Shown here in pieces: positions 23,992-32,402 of a DNA stretch of 64,000 nucleotides. Position numbers and translations under genes: made by a program. The stretch is from NCBI GenBank assembly GCA_944323745.1, contig CALUTQ010000001.1, forward strand, positions 372,001-436,000, in the 5' to 3' direction. The stretch is from Candidatus Avelusimicrobium pullarium (GTDB lineage Bacteria > Elusimicrobiota > Elusimicrobia > Elusimicrobiales > Elusimicrobiaceae). The notes under the pieces were generated by a model. That model was not told the origin of the DNA. It worked only from the letters and a program-made list of their open reading frames with translations, and did no database searches. Within the stretch, counting starts at the first letter, position 1, and each line of letters begins with the position of its first letter.

Positions 23992-25201
23992 TATTTGCAA
24001 ACATTTCAAACAATGCGGCGGCTGCGCTATGTTAGATTTGCCCTATACGGAGCAAATTGCCAAAAAGCAGGCCCGCGTAAAAGAAATTTTAAAAGATTTC
24101 TGGAACGGGGATCTGCCCGTCACGCCTACGGACGACCCGTTTTATTTCCGCAATAAAGTGGAGCTGGGTTTTTGCCATCAGCCTGTTTGGAAAGAACCGT
24201 TTGACAAAAAAGTAAAACGCGACAAAACGCTCCTGCTGGAATTTGAGCAGACGCTGGGTTTTAAACTCAAAGGCCGCTGGGACCGCGCCGTAGACATAGA
24301 AGAATGTGTCTTGTTTGACAAACACTTAATTCCTCTTTTGCAGGCCGTGCGCGCCTGGGCCAAGGCGGAAAATCTGCCGTATTATGACCACCGCAAACAC
24401 ACGGGTATTTTGCGCCACCTGATGCTGCGCGTAGGCAAAAATACGGGGCAGGCCATCGTGGTGCTGTTTGTAACCGACGACGTGCCGGAAAAAACTTTTG
24501 TCTCTGCCGTGGAAAGCGTCTGGCCGCAGGCCAATATTATGCTGGCCGTCAATACGTCTTTGGCAGACACCGCCGCGCCGGAAAGCCTGCGCGTGCTGAA
24601 AGGGCGCGACTTTATTGAAGAAAAAATTATTTTAACCTCCCCGCAAGGCCAAAAAGAACGCGAAGTGGTGTTTAAGCTTTCGCCGCAGTCTTTCTTTCAG
24701 ACCAATACGCTGACGGCGCAAAAGATGTACAGCCGCGTGCGCGCCTTGGTTAAACAAATTGCCCCGAAAGTGATTTACGATTTATACGGCGGCGCGGGCA
24801 GTTTTTCGCTATCGTGTGCAGACTTGTGCGAAAAGAGCCTGTGCGTGGAGTCCGTAGCGCCCGCTGTTTACAACGGCATAGAAAATGCCAAAATAAACGG
24901 AGTCAATAATGTGCAGTTTTTCTGTGCTAAAGTGGAAGATTTTGTGCGTCAGCAGCCTATTAACAAACAGGACGCGCTGATTATTTTAGACCCGCCGCGC
25001 TCGGGGATGCACCCCAAGGCCGCCAAAGCGGTGGCGGAGTCCGGCGTGGAACGCGTTTTGTATATTTCCTGCAACCCCGTTACGCTGGCGGAAGATTTAA
25101 AAATACTTACCCGTCATTATGACGTAACGGACGCGGAAGCGTTTGATTTCTTCCCGCATACCGATCATATTGAAACGCTGGTGCAGTTAAAACACAAATG
25201 A
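23984..25201 (+). CDS. rlmD: 23S rRNA (uracil-C5)-methyltransferase, RlmD/RumA type
   Basis: A 405-residue SAM enzyme that makes 5-methyluridine in 23S rRNA. The N-terminal CKHFKQCGGC and later Cys (EECVLF) fit the 4Fe-4S cluster of the RumA group; the TRAM domain of longer homologues is absent. The methyltransferase domain has IYDLYGGAGSFSLSCA, the catalytic site DPPRSGMHPKA and the nucleophile cysteine in YISCNPVTLAEDL. It overlaps ychF at the 5' end and the GNAT gene at the 3' end. RlmD, RlmC and TrmA-like enzymes cannot be fully separated by eye. Confidence 0.88.
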   Translation: MPDICKHFKQCGGCAMLDLPYTEQIAKKQARVKEILKDFWNGDLPVTPTDDPFYFRNKVELGFCHQPVWKEPFDKKVKRDKTLLLEFEQTLGFKLKGRWDRAVDIEECVLFDKHLIPLLQAVRAWAKAENLPYYDHRKHTGILRHLMLRVGKNTGQAIVVLFVTDDVPEKTFVSAVESVWPQANIMLAVNTSLADTAAPESLRVLKGRDFIEEKIILTSPQGQKEREVVFKLSPQSFFQTNTLTAQKMYSRVRALVKQIAPKVIYDLYGGAGSFSLSCADLCEKSLCVESVAPAVYNGIENAKINGVNNVQFFCAKVEDFVRQQPINKQDALIILDPPRSGMHPKAAKAVAESGVERVLYISCNPVTLAEDLKILTRHYDVTDAEAFDFFPHTDHIETLVQLKHK

Positions 25202-25707
25202 TGGTTATCCGGCCCGAAACGCCCGCCGATTATATGCCTTTGCGCCGTTTTATTCAAAACGCATTTGAAACGGCACCTTTTTGCAGCGGGGCGGAGGCGG
25301 AATTTGTGGAAGGCACCCTGCGCCAAAAGGAACGTTATATTGCGTCTTTGGCATTTGTGGCAACGGAAGGCACAGAGCTTATCGGGCACATAATGCTTAC
25401 GCATTTGGCAGTGCAGGGACGTAAAAATTTAAAAATGCTTTTGCTTGCCCCGCTTGCCGTTCGGGCGGACAAACGCCGGCAGGGGGTAGGCAGCCGTTTG
25501 GTGCGCTATGCGCTGCAGCAGGCCAAAGAACAAGGTTTTGACGCCGTAGCGCTGGCGGGCAACCCGGCCTATTACGGGCGCTTTGGTTTTAGCCGTATGG
25601 ACGGCTTTGGGTTGCATTGCCAATCTGCCGTGCCGGCCTCTTACGCGCTGGTTTTGGCCCTTAAAGAAAACGCGCTCAACGGGCCGTGCGCAACAGTCAT
25701 TTTTTAG
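25198..25707 (+). CDS. GNAT family N-acetyltransferase (YhbS-like)
   Basis: A 169-residue single-domain acetyltransferase. It starts VIRPETPADYMPLRRFIQNA; the acetyl-CoA site is LAPLAVRADKRRQGVGSRLV (R/Q-x2-G-x-G/A form); and GNPAYYGRFGF is the conserved stretch of YhbS-like members. Two consecutive ATG codons (25198, 25201) overlap the rlmD stop, so either may be used. The acetyl acceptor is unknown. Confidence 0.87.
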   Translation: MMVIRPETPADYMPLRRFIQNAFETAPFCSGAEAEFVEGTLRQKERYIASLAFVATEGTELIGHIMLTHLAVQGRKNLKMLLLAPLAVRADKRRQGVGSRLVRYALQQAKEQGFDAVALAGNPAYYGRFGFSRMDGFGLHCQSAVPASYALVLALKENALNGPCATVIF

Positions 25708-25716
25708 GAACTTTTT

Positions 25717-28230
25717 ATGAATTTAGAAGAAGCTTTAAAATCGTTAAACCCGCAGCAATTGGAAGCGGTAAATTATGACGCAGGCCCCTGCCTGATTGTG
25801 GCCGGTGCCGGCACGGGCAAAACCAAAACGCTGACGACCAAAATTGCCAAACTCATTCACGACGGGTATTCCCCGTACCGCATTTTGGCCGTTACGTTTA
25901 CCAACAAAGCCGCGCAGGAAATGCGCGAACGCGTGGAAGCGCTGGTGCCCGGGCAAAGCCGTAATGTGTGGATACACACATTCCACTCCTTCGGCGTGCG
26001 TGTGCTGCGCCAAAATGCCGAACGGCTGGGGCTGACGCGGGACTTTGCCATTTATGACGACAGCGAGCAGAAACGGCTGGTAACGCTTCTGCTGGAGCAA
26101 ATGGGCGTAAAAGACCCCAAGAAAGAAGCGGGGCAAATCGTCAGTTTAATTTCACGCGCCAAAGATGACTGTTTGTCACCGGAATCTTTTATGACGTCGG
26201 CCACGGCCAGCGGGTTGGACTACCGCATCCGCGCCGGCGAAATTTACCGCCGTTACGAGCAGGAACTGCAAAAAGCCGGCGCGCTGGACTTTGGCGATTT
26301 GCTGGTCAAAACCTTACAACTGCTTAAAGAGCACGAAGACGTGCGCGACTACTACCAGCAGTTTTTTCAATATATTTTGGTGGACGAGTATCAGGACACC
26401 AACCATACCCAATACCTCATTACGCGCCTGCTGGCCGAAAAACACCGCAAATTGTGTGTGGTGGGGGACCCCGACCAAAGCATTTATTCCTGGCGCGGTG
26501 CCAACATACGCAATATTTTGGAATTTGAAAAAGATTTTAAAGACGCCAAAACCATTACGCTGGAACAAAATTACCGTTCCACCAAGGTTATTTTGGATGC
26601 GTCCAATAAACTCATCACCAAAAACAGCCAGCGCAAAGAAAAGAACCTCTTTACCGAAAAACAACACGGCGACGATATTGAAGTGCACGCCTCTATGACG
26701 GAAGGGATGGAAGCCGTTTGGGTGAGCAAAACCATAAAAAATTTAGTGGAGGAGGACGGCTATTCGTTAAATGACATTGCCGTTTTTTACCGCACCAACG
26801 CCCAAAGCCGTAACTTTGAAGAAACTTTCCGCCGCTATCAAATACCATACCGTTTGGTGGGTACGGTCAGTTTTTACAACCGCAAAGAAATTAAAGATAT
26901 GCTCTGCTATGCGCGCTTGCTTATAAACCCCAACGACAATATGAGCCTGCTGCGCGTCATTAATACGCCCGCACGCGGGCTTGGCAAAACGGCGCAGGAG
27001 CGGTTGCTGGGCTATGCCCGCCAAAATGATATTTCGCTGTATGAAGCGTTAAAAGCGGCGCAGTCCGTGCCGGATCTTACGCCTATGGCCCGCCGCGCCG
27101 CGCTGGAGTTTGTGCGTCTGGTGGAAGGATGGCGGGGGGATATGTTTGTCGTTTCCCCTACGGAAGTAATGCGTAAAATTTTAAAAACTTCCGGCTATGA
27201 AGCCGCCGTGCAGAAAGATTTGGATGAAGGCAAAGACCCCGAAGCCGAAAGCCGCCTGCAAAACTTGGACGAATTAATCAACGCCGTTAAAGACTACGAA
27301 GAACGCAGCGTGAAAACGGAAAAAGAACCTTCCCTGTCGGATTTTTTGCAAGAGGTCTCCTTGATGACGGGGTCGGACGATTCCCAAGCCGGCGAAGGCG
27401 GGGCCGTTACGCTGATGACGGTGCATTTGGCCAAAGGGCTGGAGTTTAACGCCGTGTTTGTAACGGGGCTTGAGGAGGGGCTTTTCCCTATCAATCGCGA
27501 CGACAGCGACGAAATGGAAGAAGAACGCCGCCTTTGCTATGTGGCGATGACGCGTGCGCGCGAAAAATTATTTATGAGCTACGCCCTGCAGCGGCGCACT
27601 TATGGCAAAATGTACGAAAATGTGCCCTCGCGCTTTTTGTTTGAAAGCGGCCTTTTGGACGAAGAAGACCGTGAACGGTTTGAACAAAACCAGCCCCGCT
27701 ACGATAATTTTAAAACAAAATACGGTTTATACGGCCAAGGCGGCGGTTTTTACGGCGGCAGTAAAAACAAAAGCGGCTACCACGGTTCCTTCGGGCGCAG
27801 TGCCAGCAGCTACAATGGCTTTGAAGGGTTTGTAAGCCGCAGCCGCTTCCAAAAAAAATACGACGAACAGGGCTACGAAATAGAAGATGACGATTTGGAC
27901 TATACCTCTTCTTCCTATAAAGGTTCTGCCGGTTTGGGTGCTTTGTATGGCGGGCCATCGTCAGCTTCCCGCCGTGGCTTTTCCGCTTCGGACAACCGGC
28001 GCCATTTCCCTGGCAGTTCTGCTGCGGCCAAACAGGCGCAGGGAACTTCCACTACGGCGGGCAACGGCAAAACCGTGGCGGTGGGGGGCAAAGTCAAACA
28101 CGGTACTTTTGGCTTAGGCACGGTAACGGCGGTGGCCGGTTCCGGCGACAGCTGCAAAATTACCGTGCAGTTTGGCAACGGAGTGCAGCGTACCTTTATG
28201 CTTTCGTTTGCCCCGCTGGAAATTTTGTAA
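25717..28230 (+). CDS. pcrA: ATP-dependent DNA helicase PcrA/UvrD
   Basis: An 837-residue superfamily 1A 3'-5' helicase acting in excision repair and in removing recombination or transcription roadblocks. Visible motifs are AGAGTGKTKTLT (Walker A), ILVDEYQDTN (motif II), GDPDQSIYSWRGA (III), LEQNYRST (IV) and VHLAKGLEF with YVAMTRARE (V and VI). After about residue 665 comes a low-complexity G/S/Y/R-rich linker. The typical PcrA tail GKVKHGTFGLGTV, which binds RNA polymerase in known cases, completes the protein. A terminator follows the stop. Confidence 0.96.
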   Translation: MNLEEALKSLNPQQLEAVNYDAGPCLIVAGAGTGKTKTLTTKIAKLIHDGYSPYRILAVTFTNKAAQEMRERVEALVPGQSRNVWIHTFHSFGVRVLRQNAERLGLTRDFAIYDDSEQKRLVTLLLEQMGVKDPKKEAGQIVSLISRAKDDCLSPESFMTSATASGLDYRIRAGEIYRRYEQELQKAGALDFGDLLVKTLQLLKEHEDVRDYYQQFFQYILVDEYQDTNHTQYLITRLLAEKHRKLCVVGDPDQSIYSWRGANIRNILEFEKDFKDAKTITLEQNYRSTKVILDASNKLITKNSQRKEKNLFTEKQHGDDIEVHASMTEGMEAVWVSKTIKNLVEEDGYSLNDIAVFYRTNAQSRNFEETFRRYQIPYRLVGTVSFYNRKEIKDMLCYARLLINPNDNMSLLRVINTPARGLGKTAQERLLGYARQNDISLYEALKAAQSVPDLTPMARRAALEFVRLVEGWRGDMFVVSPTEVMRKILKTSGYEAAVQKDLDEGKDPEAESRLQNLDELINAVKDYEERSVKTEKEPSLSDFLQEVSLMTGSDDSQAGEGGAVTLMTVHLAKGLEFNAVFVTGLEEGLFPINRDDSDEMEEERRLCYVAMTRAREKLFMSYALQRRTYGKMYENVPSRFLFESGLLDEEDRERFEQNQPRYDNFKTKYGLYGQGGGFYGGSKNKSGYHGSFGRSASSYNGFEGFVSRSRFQKKYDEQGYEIEDDDLDYTSSSYKGSAGLGALYGGPSSASRRGFSASDNRRHFPGSSAAAKQAQGTSTTAGNGKTVAVGGKVKHGTFGLGTVTAVAGSGDSCKITVQFGNGVQRTFMLSFAPLEIL

Positions 28231-28237
28231 CTTACGC

Positions 28238-28265
28238 AAAACCCCGCCGAAATGGCGGGGTTTTT
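28238..28265 (+). terminator. Terminator of pcrA
   Basis: Stem aaaaccccgcc/ggcggggtttt with loop gaaat and T run directly after the stop. Confidence 0.9.
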
Positions 28266-28267
28266 AT

Positions 28268-28530
28268 TTATAAACTGACCAGCGCATCCGGCGCGGACAA
28301 TATGGCTCTGCCGCGGCGCCGAGGTTTTAAGAGCACGTCGGCCTGTTGTTTCTCTGAGGGCTTGTATTGTTTTTTTTTTTTGATAAATTTTGCATATGAG
28401 CAAAATTTATCAAAAAAATATTCTTTCTCCTAAAAACTCCGTAAAACGCAAGTTTGGCGGGTTTACGTTAATTGAACTTTTGGTGGTAGTTTTAATTATC
28501 GGTATTTTGGCCGCCATAGCGTTGCCGCAA
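28268..28530 (+). repeat. Direct repeat A: flank, start element and 5' end of a pilin gene
   Basis: About 263 bp nearly identical to 28961-29223, offset 693 bp with no indels. It covers the spacer with agcgcatccggcgcgg, the whole start element and the coding part through LPQY. Identity stops sharply at that codon. The main differences lie near 28311-28320 and in the T tract. Confidence 0.9.
28362..28418 (+). promoter_or_regulatory. Pilin start element, copy 3
   Basis: TTGTAT (28362-28367), a 16-bp spacer with 12 T, and TAAATT (28384-28389), 6 nt before ATG 28396. The inverted repeat spans 28375-28418. Part of the 693-bp duplication. Confidence 0.7.
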
Positions 28531-28929
28531 TACGAAAAGGCGGTTGCCAAAAGCCGTTTTGCAGAAATGATTTTGGTTAGCAAAAGCATTGAAGAAGCCG
28601 AAAAACTGTATTTTATGGAAAATGGCACATATACTACTGATTTCAGTGCTTTATCCATTCAATTACCTCCTGGTGGTACGCAAACTGTTTCGGGTGTGAG
28701 TTATGCAGATGGTACATACTATGGTATTGCTGGTCCCAGTGGAGGGTGGCGTATTGCCAGCAGCGGCAATGATATTCCTGCTATATATCAGCGTTTGTTG
28801 CAGAGTTCTTCTTTTGACCAATGTATTGCCAAAAGTGAGATAGGGGAATACTTATGTAAAGATTTGGGCGGTTCGGATTCCAACGTGTCAATCGTTGCTG
28901 GAAATAAAGTTTACCGCATTCCCAAATAA
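28396..28929 (+). CDS. Type IV pilin-like protein
   Basis: A 177-residue prepilin: leader MSKIYQKNILSPKNSVKRKF then GG, cleavage before FTLIELL, helix [17 protein letters not shown]. The leader and helix are identical to those of the neighbour at 29089, but from EKAVAKSRFAEM onward the two proteins differ, a junction expected from recombination or gene conversion. Two Cys (FDQCIAKS and EYLCKDLGG) could form the C-terminal disulfide loop. It is its own transcription unit after pcrA. Confidence 0.9.
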   Translation: MSKIYQKNILSPKNSVKRKFGGFTLIELLVVVLIIGILAAIALPQYEKAVAKSRFAEMILVSKSIEEAEKLYFMENGTYTTDFSALSIQLPPGGTQTVSGVSYADGTYYGIAGPSGGWRIASSGNDIPAIYQRLLQSSSFDQCIAKSEIGEYLCKDLGGSDSNVSIVAGNKVYRIPK

Positions 28930-28931
28930 AA

Positions 28932-28958
28932 ATCCCCCGGTTTTGCCGGGGAATTTTT
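28932..28958 (+). terminator. Terminator of pilin 28396
   Basis: Stem tcccc(c)gg/ccgggga with loop tttt(g) and one bulged C, followed by ATTTTT, right after the stop. Confidence 0.75.
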
Positions 28959-28960
28959 AA

Positions 28961-29223
28961 TTATAAACTCAATAGCGCATCCGGCGCGGACAATATGGCT
29001 CTGCCGTTTCGGCGGGGTTTTAAGAGCACGTCGGCCTGTTGTTTCTCTGAGGGCTTGTATTTTTTTTTTTTTTTGATAAATTTTGCATATGAGCAAAATT
29101 TATCAAAAAAATATTCTTTCTCCTAAAAACTCCGTAAAACGCAAGTTTGGCGGGTTTACGTTAATTGAACTTTTGGTGGTAGTTTTAATTATCGGTATTT
29201 TGGCCGCCATAGCGTTGCCGCAG
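28961..29223 (+). repeat. Direct repeat B: flank, start element and 5' end of the next pilin gene
   Basis: Second copy of 28268-28530. The 28-bp piece around agcgcatccggcgcgg also resembles the 3' end of the CD225-like gene near 30245-30280, read on the minus strand. This hints that both spacers are remnants of that gene end carried along by duplication. Confidence 0.9.
29055..29111 (+). promoter_or_regulatory. Pilin start element, copy 4
   Basis: TTGTAT (29055-29060), a 16-bp spacer in which a G seen in other copies is T, so the T run is 15 long, and TAAATT (29077-29082), 6 nt before ATG 29089. The inverted repeat spans 29068-29111. Total spacer length is unchanged although the T run is longer. 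Confidence 0.7.
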
Positions 29224-29625
29224 TATCAGACGGCCGTGGCCAAAAGCCGGCTAATGAATTATTACCAAATGGCGCAAAACATTCGCCGTGCGCAAGAAGT
29301 ATATTATATGGCGAATAATACATATGCTACCGGTATGGCTGATTTGGACGTAGATTATTCTTCTGCCTGTTCTTTGGTCAACGCCAGTGACAGCGGGGTG
29401 CTTGCTTGCCCATTTGCTTTTTTGGATAATGTGTCGGGTGCTTCTTCTTCTTCAACTAACTATGTGCGTCTGAATTATTATAACGCGGGCTATACGTACG
29501 GTGAATATACCACATCGGATGTAACCTTGTTCTTTTGGTTTGCCAATTCGGACAAACCCAATAAGGTTACCTGTACGGGCTACACACCACTCGGCCGCCG
29601 TTTGTGTGCCGGTTTGGAATTTTAA
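29089..29625 (+). CDS. Type IV pilin-like protein
   Basis: A 178-residue prepilin whose first ~47 residues equal those of the pilin at 28396. The body continues QTAVAKSRLMNYYQMAQN and includes DLDVDYSSAC and LACPFAFLDNVSG, followed by a C-terminal CTGYTPLGRRLCAGLEF. The body is clearly related to the frameshifted neighbour at 29703 ([35 protein letters not shown]). So its front matches one neighbour and its body the other, as in a mosaic gene. Confidence 0.9.
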   Translation: MSKIYQKNILSPKNSVKRKFGGFTLIELLVVVLIIGILAAIALPQYQTAVAKSRLMNYYQMAQNIRRAQEVYYMANNTYATGMADLDVDYSSACSLVNASDSGVLACPFAFLDNVSGASSSSTNYVRLNYYNAGYTYGEYTTSDVTLFFWFANSDKPNKVTCTGYTPLGRRLCAGLEF

Positions 29626-29626
29626 C

Positions 29627-29653
29627 AAAACCCCGCCGTTTCGGCGGGGTTTT
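29627..29653 (+). terminator. Terminator of pilin 29089
   Basis: Stem aaaaccccgccg/cggcggggtttt with loop ttt, just after the stop. Confidence 0.9.
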
Positions 29654-29667
29654 ATGTTTTTAGCGTC

Positions 29668-29702
29668 TTGTCGGCCCTCTTTCTTTTTGATAGCATTTAA
29701 GT
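29668..29702 (+). promoter_or_regulatory. Degenerate pilin start element (promoter half only)
   Basis: TTGTCG (29668-29673), a 17-bp spacer rich in C and T, and TAGCAT (29691-29696), again exactly 6 nt before ATG 29703. The right arm of the inverted repeat is absent. Retention of the -10 position while the palindrome is lost supports a promoter role for the left half. Confidence 0.55.
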
Positions 29703-30229
29703 ATGAAAACACATCTTATACAAACATCTTGCGTGTCAAAAAAACTTTTTGCACGCAACCATAAAGGGTTTACATTAATTGAACTTTTGGTGGTAGTTTT
29801 AATTATCGGTATTTTGGCTGCCATAGCGTTGCCGCAATACCGCTTGGCCGTTGCCAAAACACGGCTGGTCAATTATATTCAGCTTCTGCGCGGGGTAAGC
29901 CGTGCGCAGGAAATATATTATTTGGCTAATGATACACCTATTCGCTGGACCTGCGGGACTTGGATGTGGACTATTCCGGCGTGTGCGATTTTGTGACGCA
30001 GGACTATTCAGAGCTGGCCTGCCCTTTTGCCTATGTGGACAATGTGCACGGGACGAGCCCCTATGGCCGCATTCAATATTTTGAACAGGGTTTCCATCCC
30101 GGCACGACCCAGCAAAAAGATCTGGAGATTTATCTGTATTATATGCACTCGGACCGTCCCGGGGAAATGACGTGCACCGGTTATACGGACTTTGGCCGTA
30201 AATTGTGCCAAAATATAGAAGGTATTTAA
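29703..30229 (+). pseudogene. Type IV pilin-like gene with a one-base frameshift
   Basis: The first frame gives a normal prepilin start (leader of 22 residues, then [20 protein letters not shown]) up to YYLAND. It then runs out of register and stops near 29996. The body continues in another frame: [15 protein letters not shown] from 29933 to the C-terminal RKLCQNIEGI ending at 30229. Loss of a single T around 29931-29933 (gattac to gatac) explains the break, since restoring it gives one uninterrupted pilin of about 175 residues. No homopolymer slip site lies at the break. It may be a true pseudogene, a reversible mutation or a base-calling error. Confidence 0.85.
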
Positions 30230-30247
30230 ACCTTTCGCCCGGTGGTA

Positions 30248-30604
30248 TTATAAACTGGCCAGTGCACCCAGCGCGGCTAATATCGCCCCGCCGAAGAATA
30301 TCATTGCGATAATCGGCAGCAGCGAAATAATTACCGTTATCCAACCAAATAAAGCCGCCCACCAAGCTGCAGAGGCGGCTTCTTTTTCGTCTCCCAAAGA
30401 CAGCTTGTCCTGCGCCCGAAGGGAAAGAATCAGCGACGCTATCCCCAGCGCAATCGTCACAAAGCCGGACAGGCAGGACAGACATATGGCCACTATCGCC
30501 AAGGCAAAGTGGGTGTTTACGGGCGGTTTTTGCTTTAAGGGGCATTGCTGGCAAGAAGGCGCTTGAGAAGGCATTGTTTGGGTGTTTTGTTCGTTTTGGG
30601 GCAT
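30248..30604 (-). CDS. CD225/dispanin-like small membrane protein
   Basis: A 118-residue protein with a Gln/Pro/Cys-containing cytosolic start (including CQQCPLKQK), a first hydrophobic helix (FALAIVAICLSCLSGFVTIALGI), a conserved loop with LSLGDEKEAASAAWWAAL, and a second helix. This two-helix layout with a G-D-x-E-x-A loop is typical of CD225/dispanin and DUF4190 proteins. ATG 30604 with AGGAGAG upstream is preferred over the longer frame to 30667. The function is unknown. The DNA encoding its last ~12 residues resembles the spacers in front of the two duplicated pilins. Confidence 0.7.
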   Translation of the reverse strand: MPQNEQNTQTMPSQAPSCQQCPLKQKPPVNTHFALAIVAICLSCLSGFVTIALGIASLILSLRAQDKLSLGDEKEAASAAWWAALFGWITVIISLLPIIAMIFFGGAILAALGALASL

Positions 30605-30703
30605 AGAGCTCTCCTTTTTTGTCTGTTTCGGGCTAAAATGCACAGGCGGTGTGGTCAACTTTCCCATTATTATATAAAATGTATTTTCAGAGGAGTTTTA
30701 AAA

Positions 30704-30985
30704 ATGATATTAGAAAAAGACAATGCTTCCCGCTGTGCGCGTATGGCCAAAATTAAACTTACGCCCGCGGAAGAACAACAATACGGTGCCCAGCTGCAGG
30801 AGTTGTTTAACTGGGTGCAACAGCTTTCCACCGTGGACGTAAGCGGCGTGGAACTGTCCTCGGCTGCGCAGGCGGCCTATTTGCGGCCGGACGAGCCCGT
30901 TACCAATCCGGCTTTGGCGCAGGCTATTGTCGGGGCGTTTAACGACAAAGAAGGCGCCAGCGTCAAGGTAAAGAAGGTGCTGTAA
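30704..30985 (+). CDS. gatC: Asp/Glu-tRNA amidotransferase subunit C
   Basis: A 93-residue small stabilising subunit of the GatCAB complex that converts Glu-tRNA(Gln) and/or Asp-tRNA(Asn) to the amidated forms. It shows the family pattern CARMAKIKLTPAEEQQYGAQ, the central VDVSGVE segment and LRPDEP. The frame is open further upstream, but ATG 30704 has AGGAG 9 nt before it and gives normal length. gatA starts 1 nt after its stop. Confidence 0.92.
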   Translation: MILEKDNASRCARMAKIKLTPAEEQQYGAQLQELFNWVQQLSTVDVSGVELSSAAQAAYLRPDEPVTNPALAQAIVGAFNDKEGASVKVKKVL

Positions 30986-30986
30986 T

Positions 30987-32402
30987 ATGAAAACCGTTTG
31001 TGAAATAGCCCACGCCGTGCGCAACGGACAACTGACCGCGCGGGAAGCCGTGTTTGAAGCATTGTGCAAAATCAAAGAATTAAACCCCCAAATCAACGCT
31101 TTTGTAGAGGTTTGGCCCGAAGAAGCCCTTAAACGGGCCGAAGAAATAGACGCCCGCCGTGCCAAAGGCGAAAAACTGGGCGCACTGGCCGGCGTTCCGG
31201 TGGGAATTAAAGACAATATTTTGTATAAAGGCCACAAAGCTACCTGCTGTTCCAAAATGCTGGCAAATTATGTGGCGCCCTACAATGCCACCGTGGTGGA
31301 AAAACTGCTGGCGGCGGATGCCGTTATTGTCGGCCGGACGAATATGGACGAGTTTGCTATGGGCAGCAGCAACCAAACTTCCGTCTACGGGCCGGCACAT
31401 AATCCGATAGATTTTGACCGCGTTCCCGGCGGCAGCAGCGGCGGCAGCGCCGCGGCCGTAGCGGCCGGTATGGTGCCGGCAGCCTTGGGGACTGACACGG
31501 GCGGCTCGGTGCGTCAGCCGGCTTCTTTCTGCGGTGTGGTGGGTATTAAGCCGGGCTACGGACGCATTTCCCGCTATGGGGTGGTGGCATTTTCTTCCGG
31601 CGCCGATCAGGTGGGTGTGCTGACTGCTGACGTCAAAGGCGCCGCTTTGATGCTGGAAGTGCTGTGCGGGCGCGACAAAAATGACTCCACTTCTTTAGAA
31701 GACCCCGTGCCGGCGTTCAGCCAAAATTTTACGCCGGACATTAAAGGCCTCAAAGTAGGCTTGCCGAAAGGTTTTTTGGATGATTTGGACGCAGAAATAA
31801 AAGAAAAAATTTTACAAGCGGCACAAAAAATGAAAAACCTGGGTGCCGACCTGGTGGAGGTGGAAGTGCCCCACGCCAAATATTCCGCCCCCTGTTATTA
31901 CATCATTACCAGCGCAGAAGCCAGCTCCAATCTGGCCCGTTTTGACGGCATCCGTTACGGCTACAGCGACAAAAACGCCAAAGATTTAAACGACCAGTAC
32001 GAAAGCAACCGCGCTCCGTTCGGCTGGGAAGTGAAAAAACGCATTATTATCGGTTCTACGGCGCTGCGGGCAGAGAACTATAAAGAATGTTATCTGCAGG
32101 CCGTTAAAGTGCGCGAACTGATTAAGCGGGACTTTGCCGAAGCGTTCAAAAAAGCAGACGTGATTTTGACGCCCACTTCCCCCACGACGGCCTTTACGCT
32201 GGGGGCGCATAAAGACAATCCGCTGGCCGTTTATCTGGCTGATTTGTACACCTGCCAAGGGAATATCGGCGGGTTGGCCGGTATCAGCGTGCCGTGCGGC
32301 AACGACAAACTGGGCCTGCCGATAGGCCTGCAGTTTTACGGGCCGATTTTGCAGGAAGAGAAAATACTAAACGCGGCGTATCATTTTGAGAAAGGCTTAT
32401 GA
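30987..32402 (+). CDS. gatA: Asp/Glu-tRNA amidotransferase subunit A
   Basis: A 471-residue amidase-signature enzyme that hydrolyses glutamine to supply ammonia to GatB. The Lys-Ser-Ser triad is visible: GVPVGIKDNI carries the lysine, and the Ser residues are in PGGSSGGSAAAVAAG and LGTDTGGSVRQPA. FCGVVGIKPGYGR follows as usual. It overlaps the nudix gene by 4 nt. gatB lies 24 kb away, so the complex is encoded in two places. Confidence 0.96.
   Translation: MKTVCEIAHAVRNGQLTAREAVFEALCKIKELNPQINAFVEVWPEEALKRAEEIDARRAKGEKLGALAGVPVGIKDNILYKGHKATCCSKMLANYVAPYNATVVEKLLAADAVIVGRTNMDEFAMGSSNQTSVYGPAHNPIDFDRVPGGSSGGSAAAVAAGMVPAALGTDTGGSVRQPASFCGVVGIKPGYGRISRYGVVAFSSGADQVGVLTADVKGAALMLEVLCGRDKNDSTSLEDPVPAFSQNFTPDIKGLKVGLPKGFLDDLDAEIKEKILQAAQKMKNLGADLVEVEVPHAKYSAPCYYIITSAEASSNLARFDGIRYGYSDKNAKDLNDQYESNRAPFGWEVKKRIIIGSTALRAENYKECYLQAVKVRELIKRDFAEAFKKADVILTPTSPTTAFTLGAHKDNPLAVYLADLYTCQGNIGGLAGISVPCGNDKLGLPIGLQFYGPILQEEKILNAAYHFEKGL

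Noticed and set aside
27915-28403. Minus-strand frame opposite the pcrA end and pilin start element
   Set aside because: It is antisense to the conserved PcrA tail and to the terminator; its similarity to a frame at 28911-29096 comes from the duplicated DNA.
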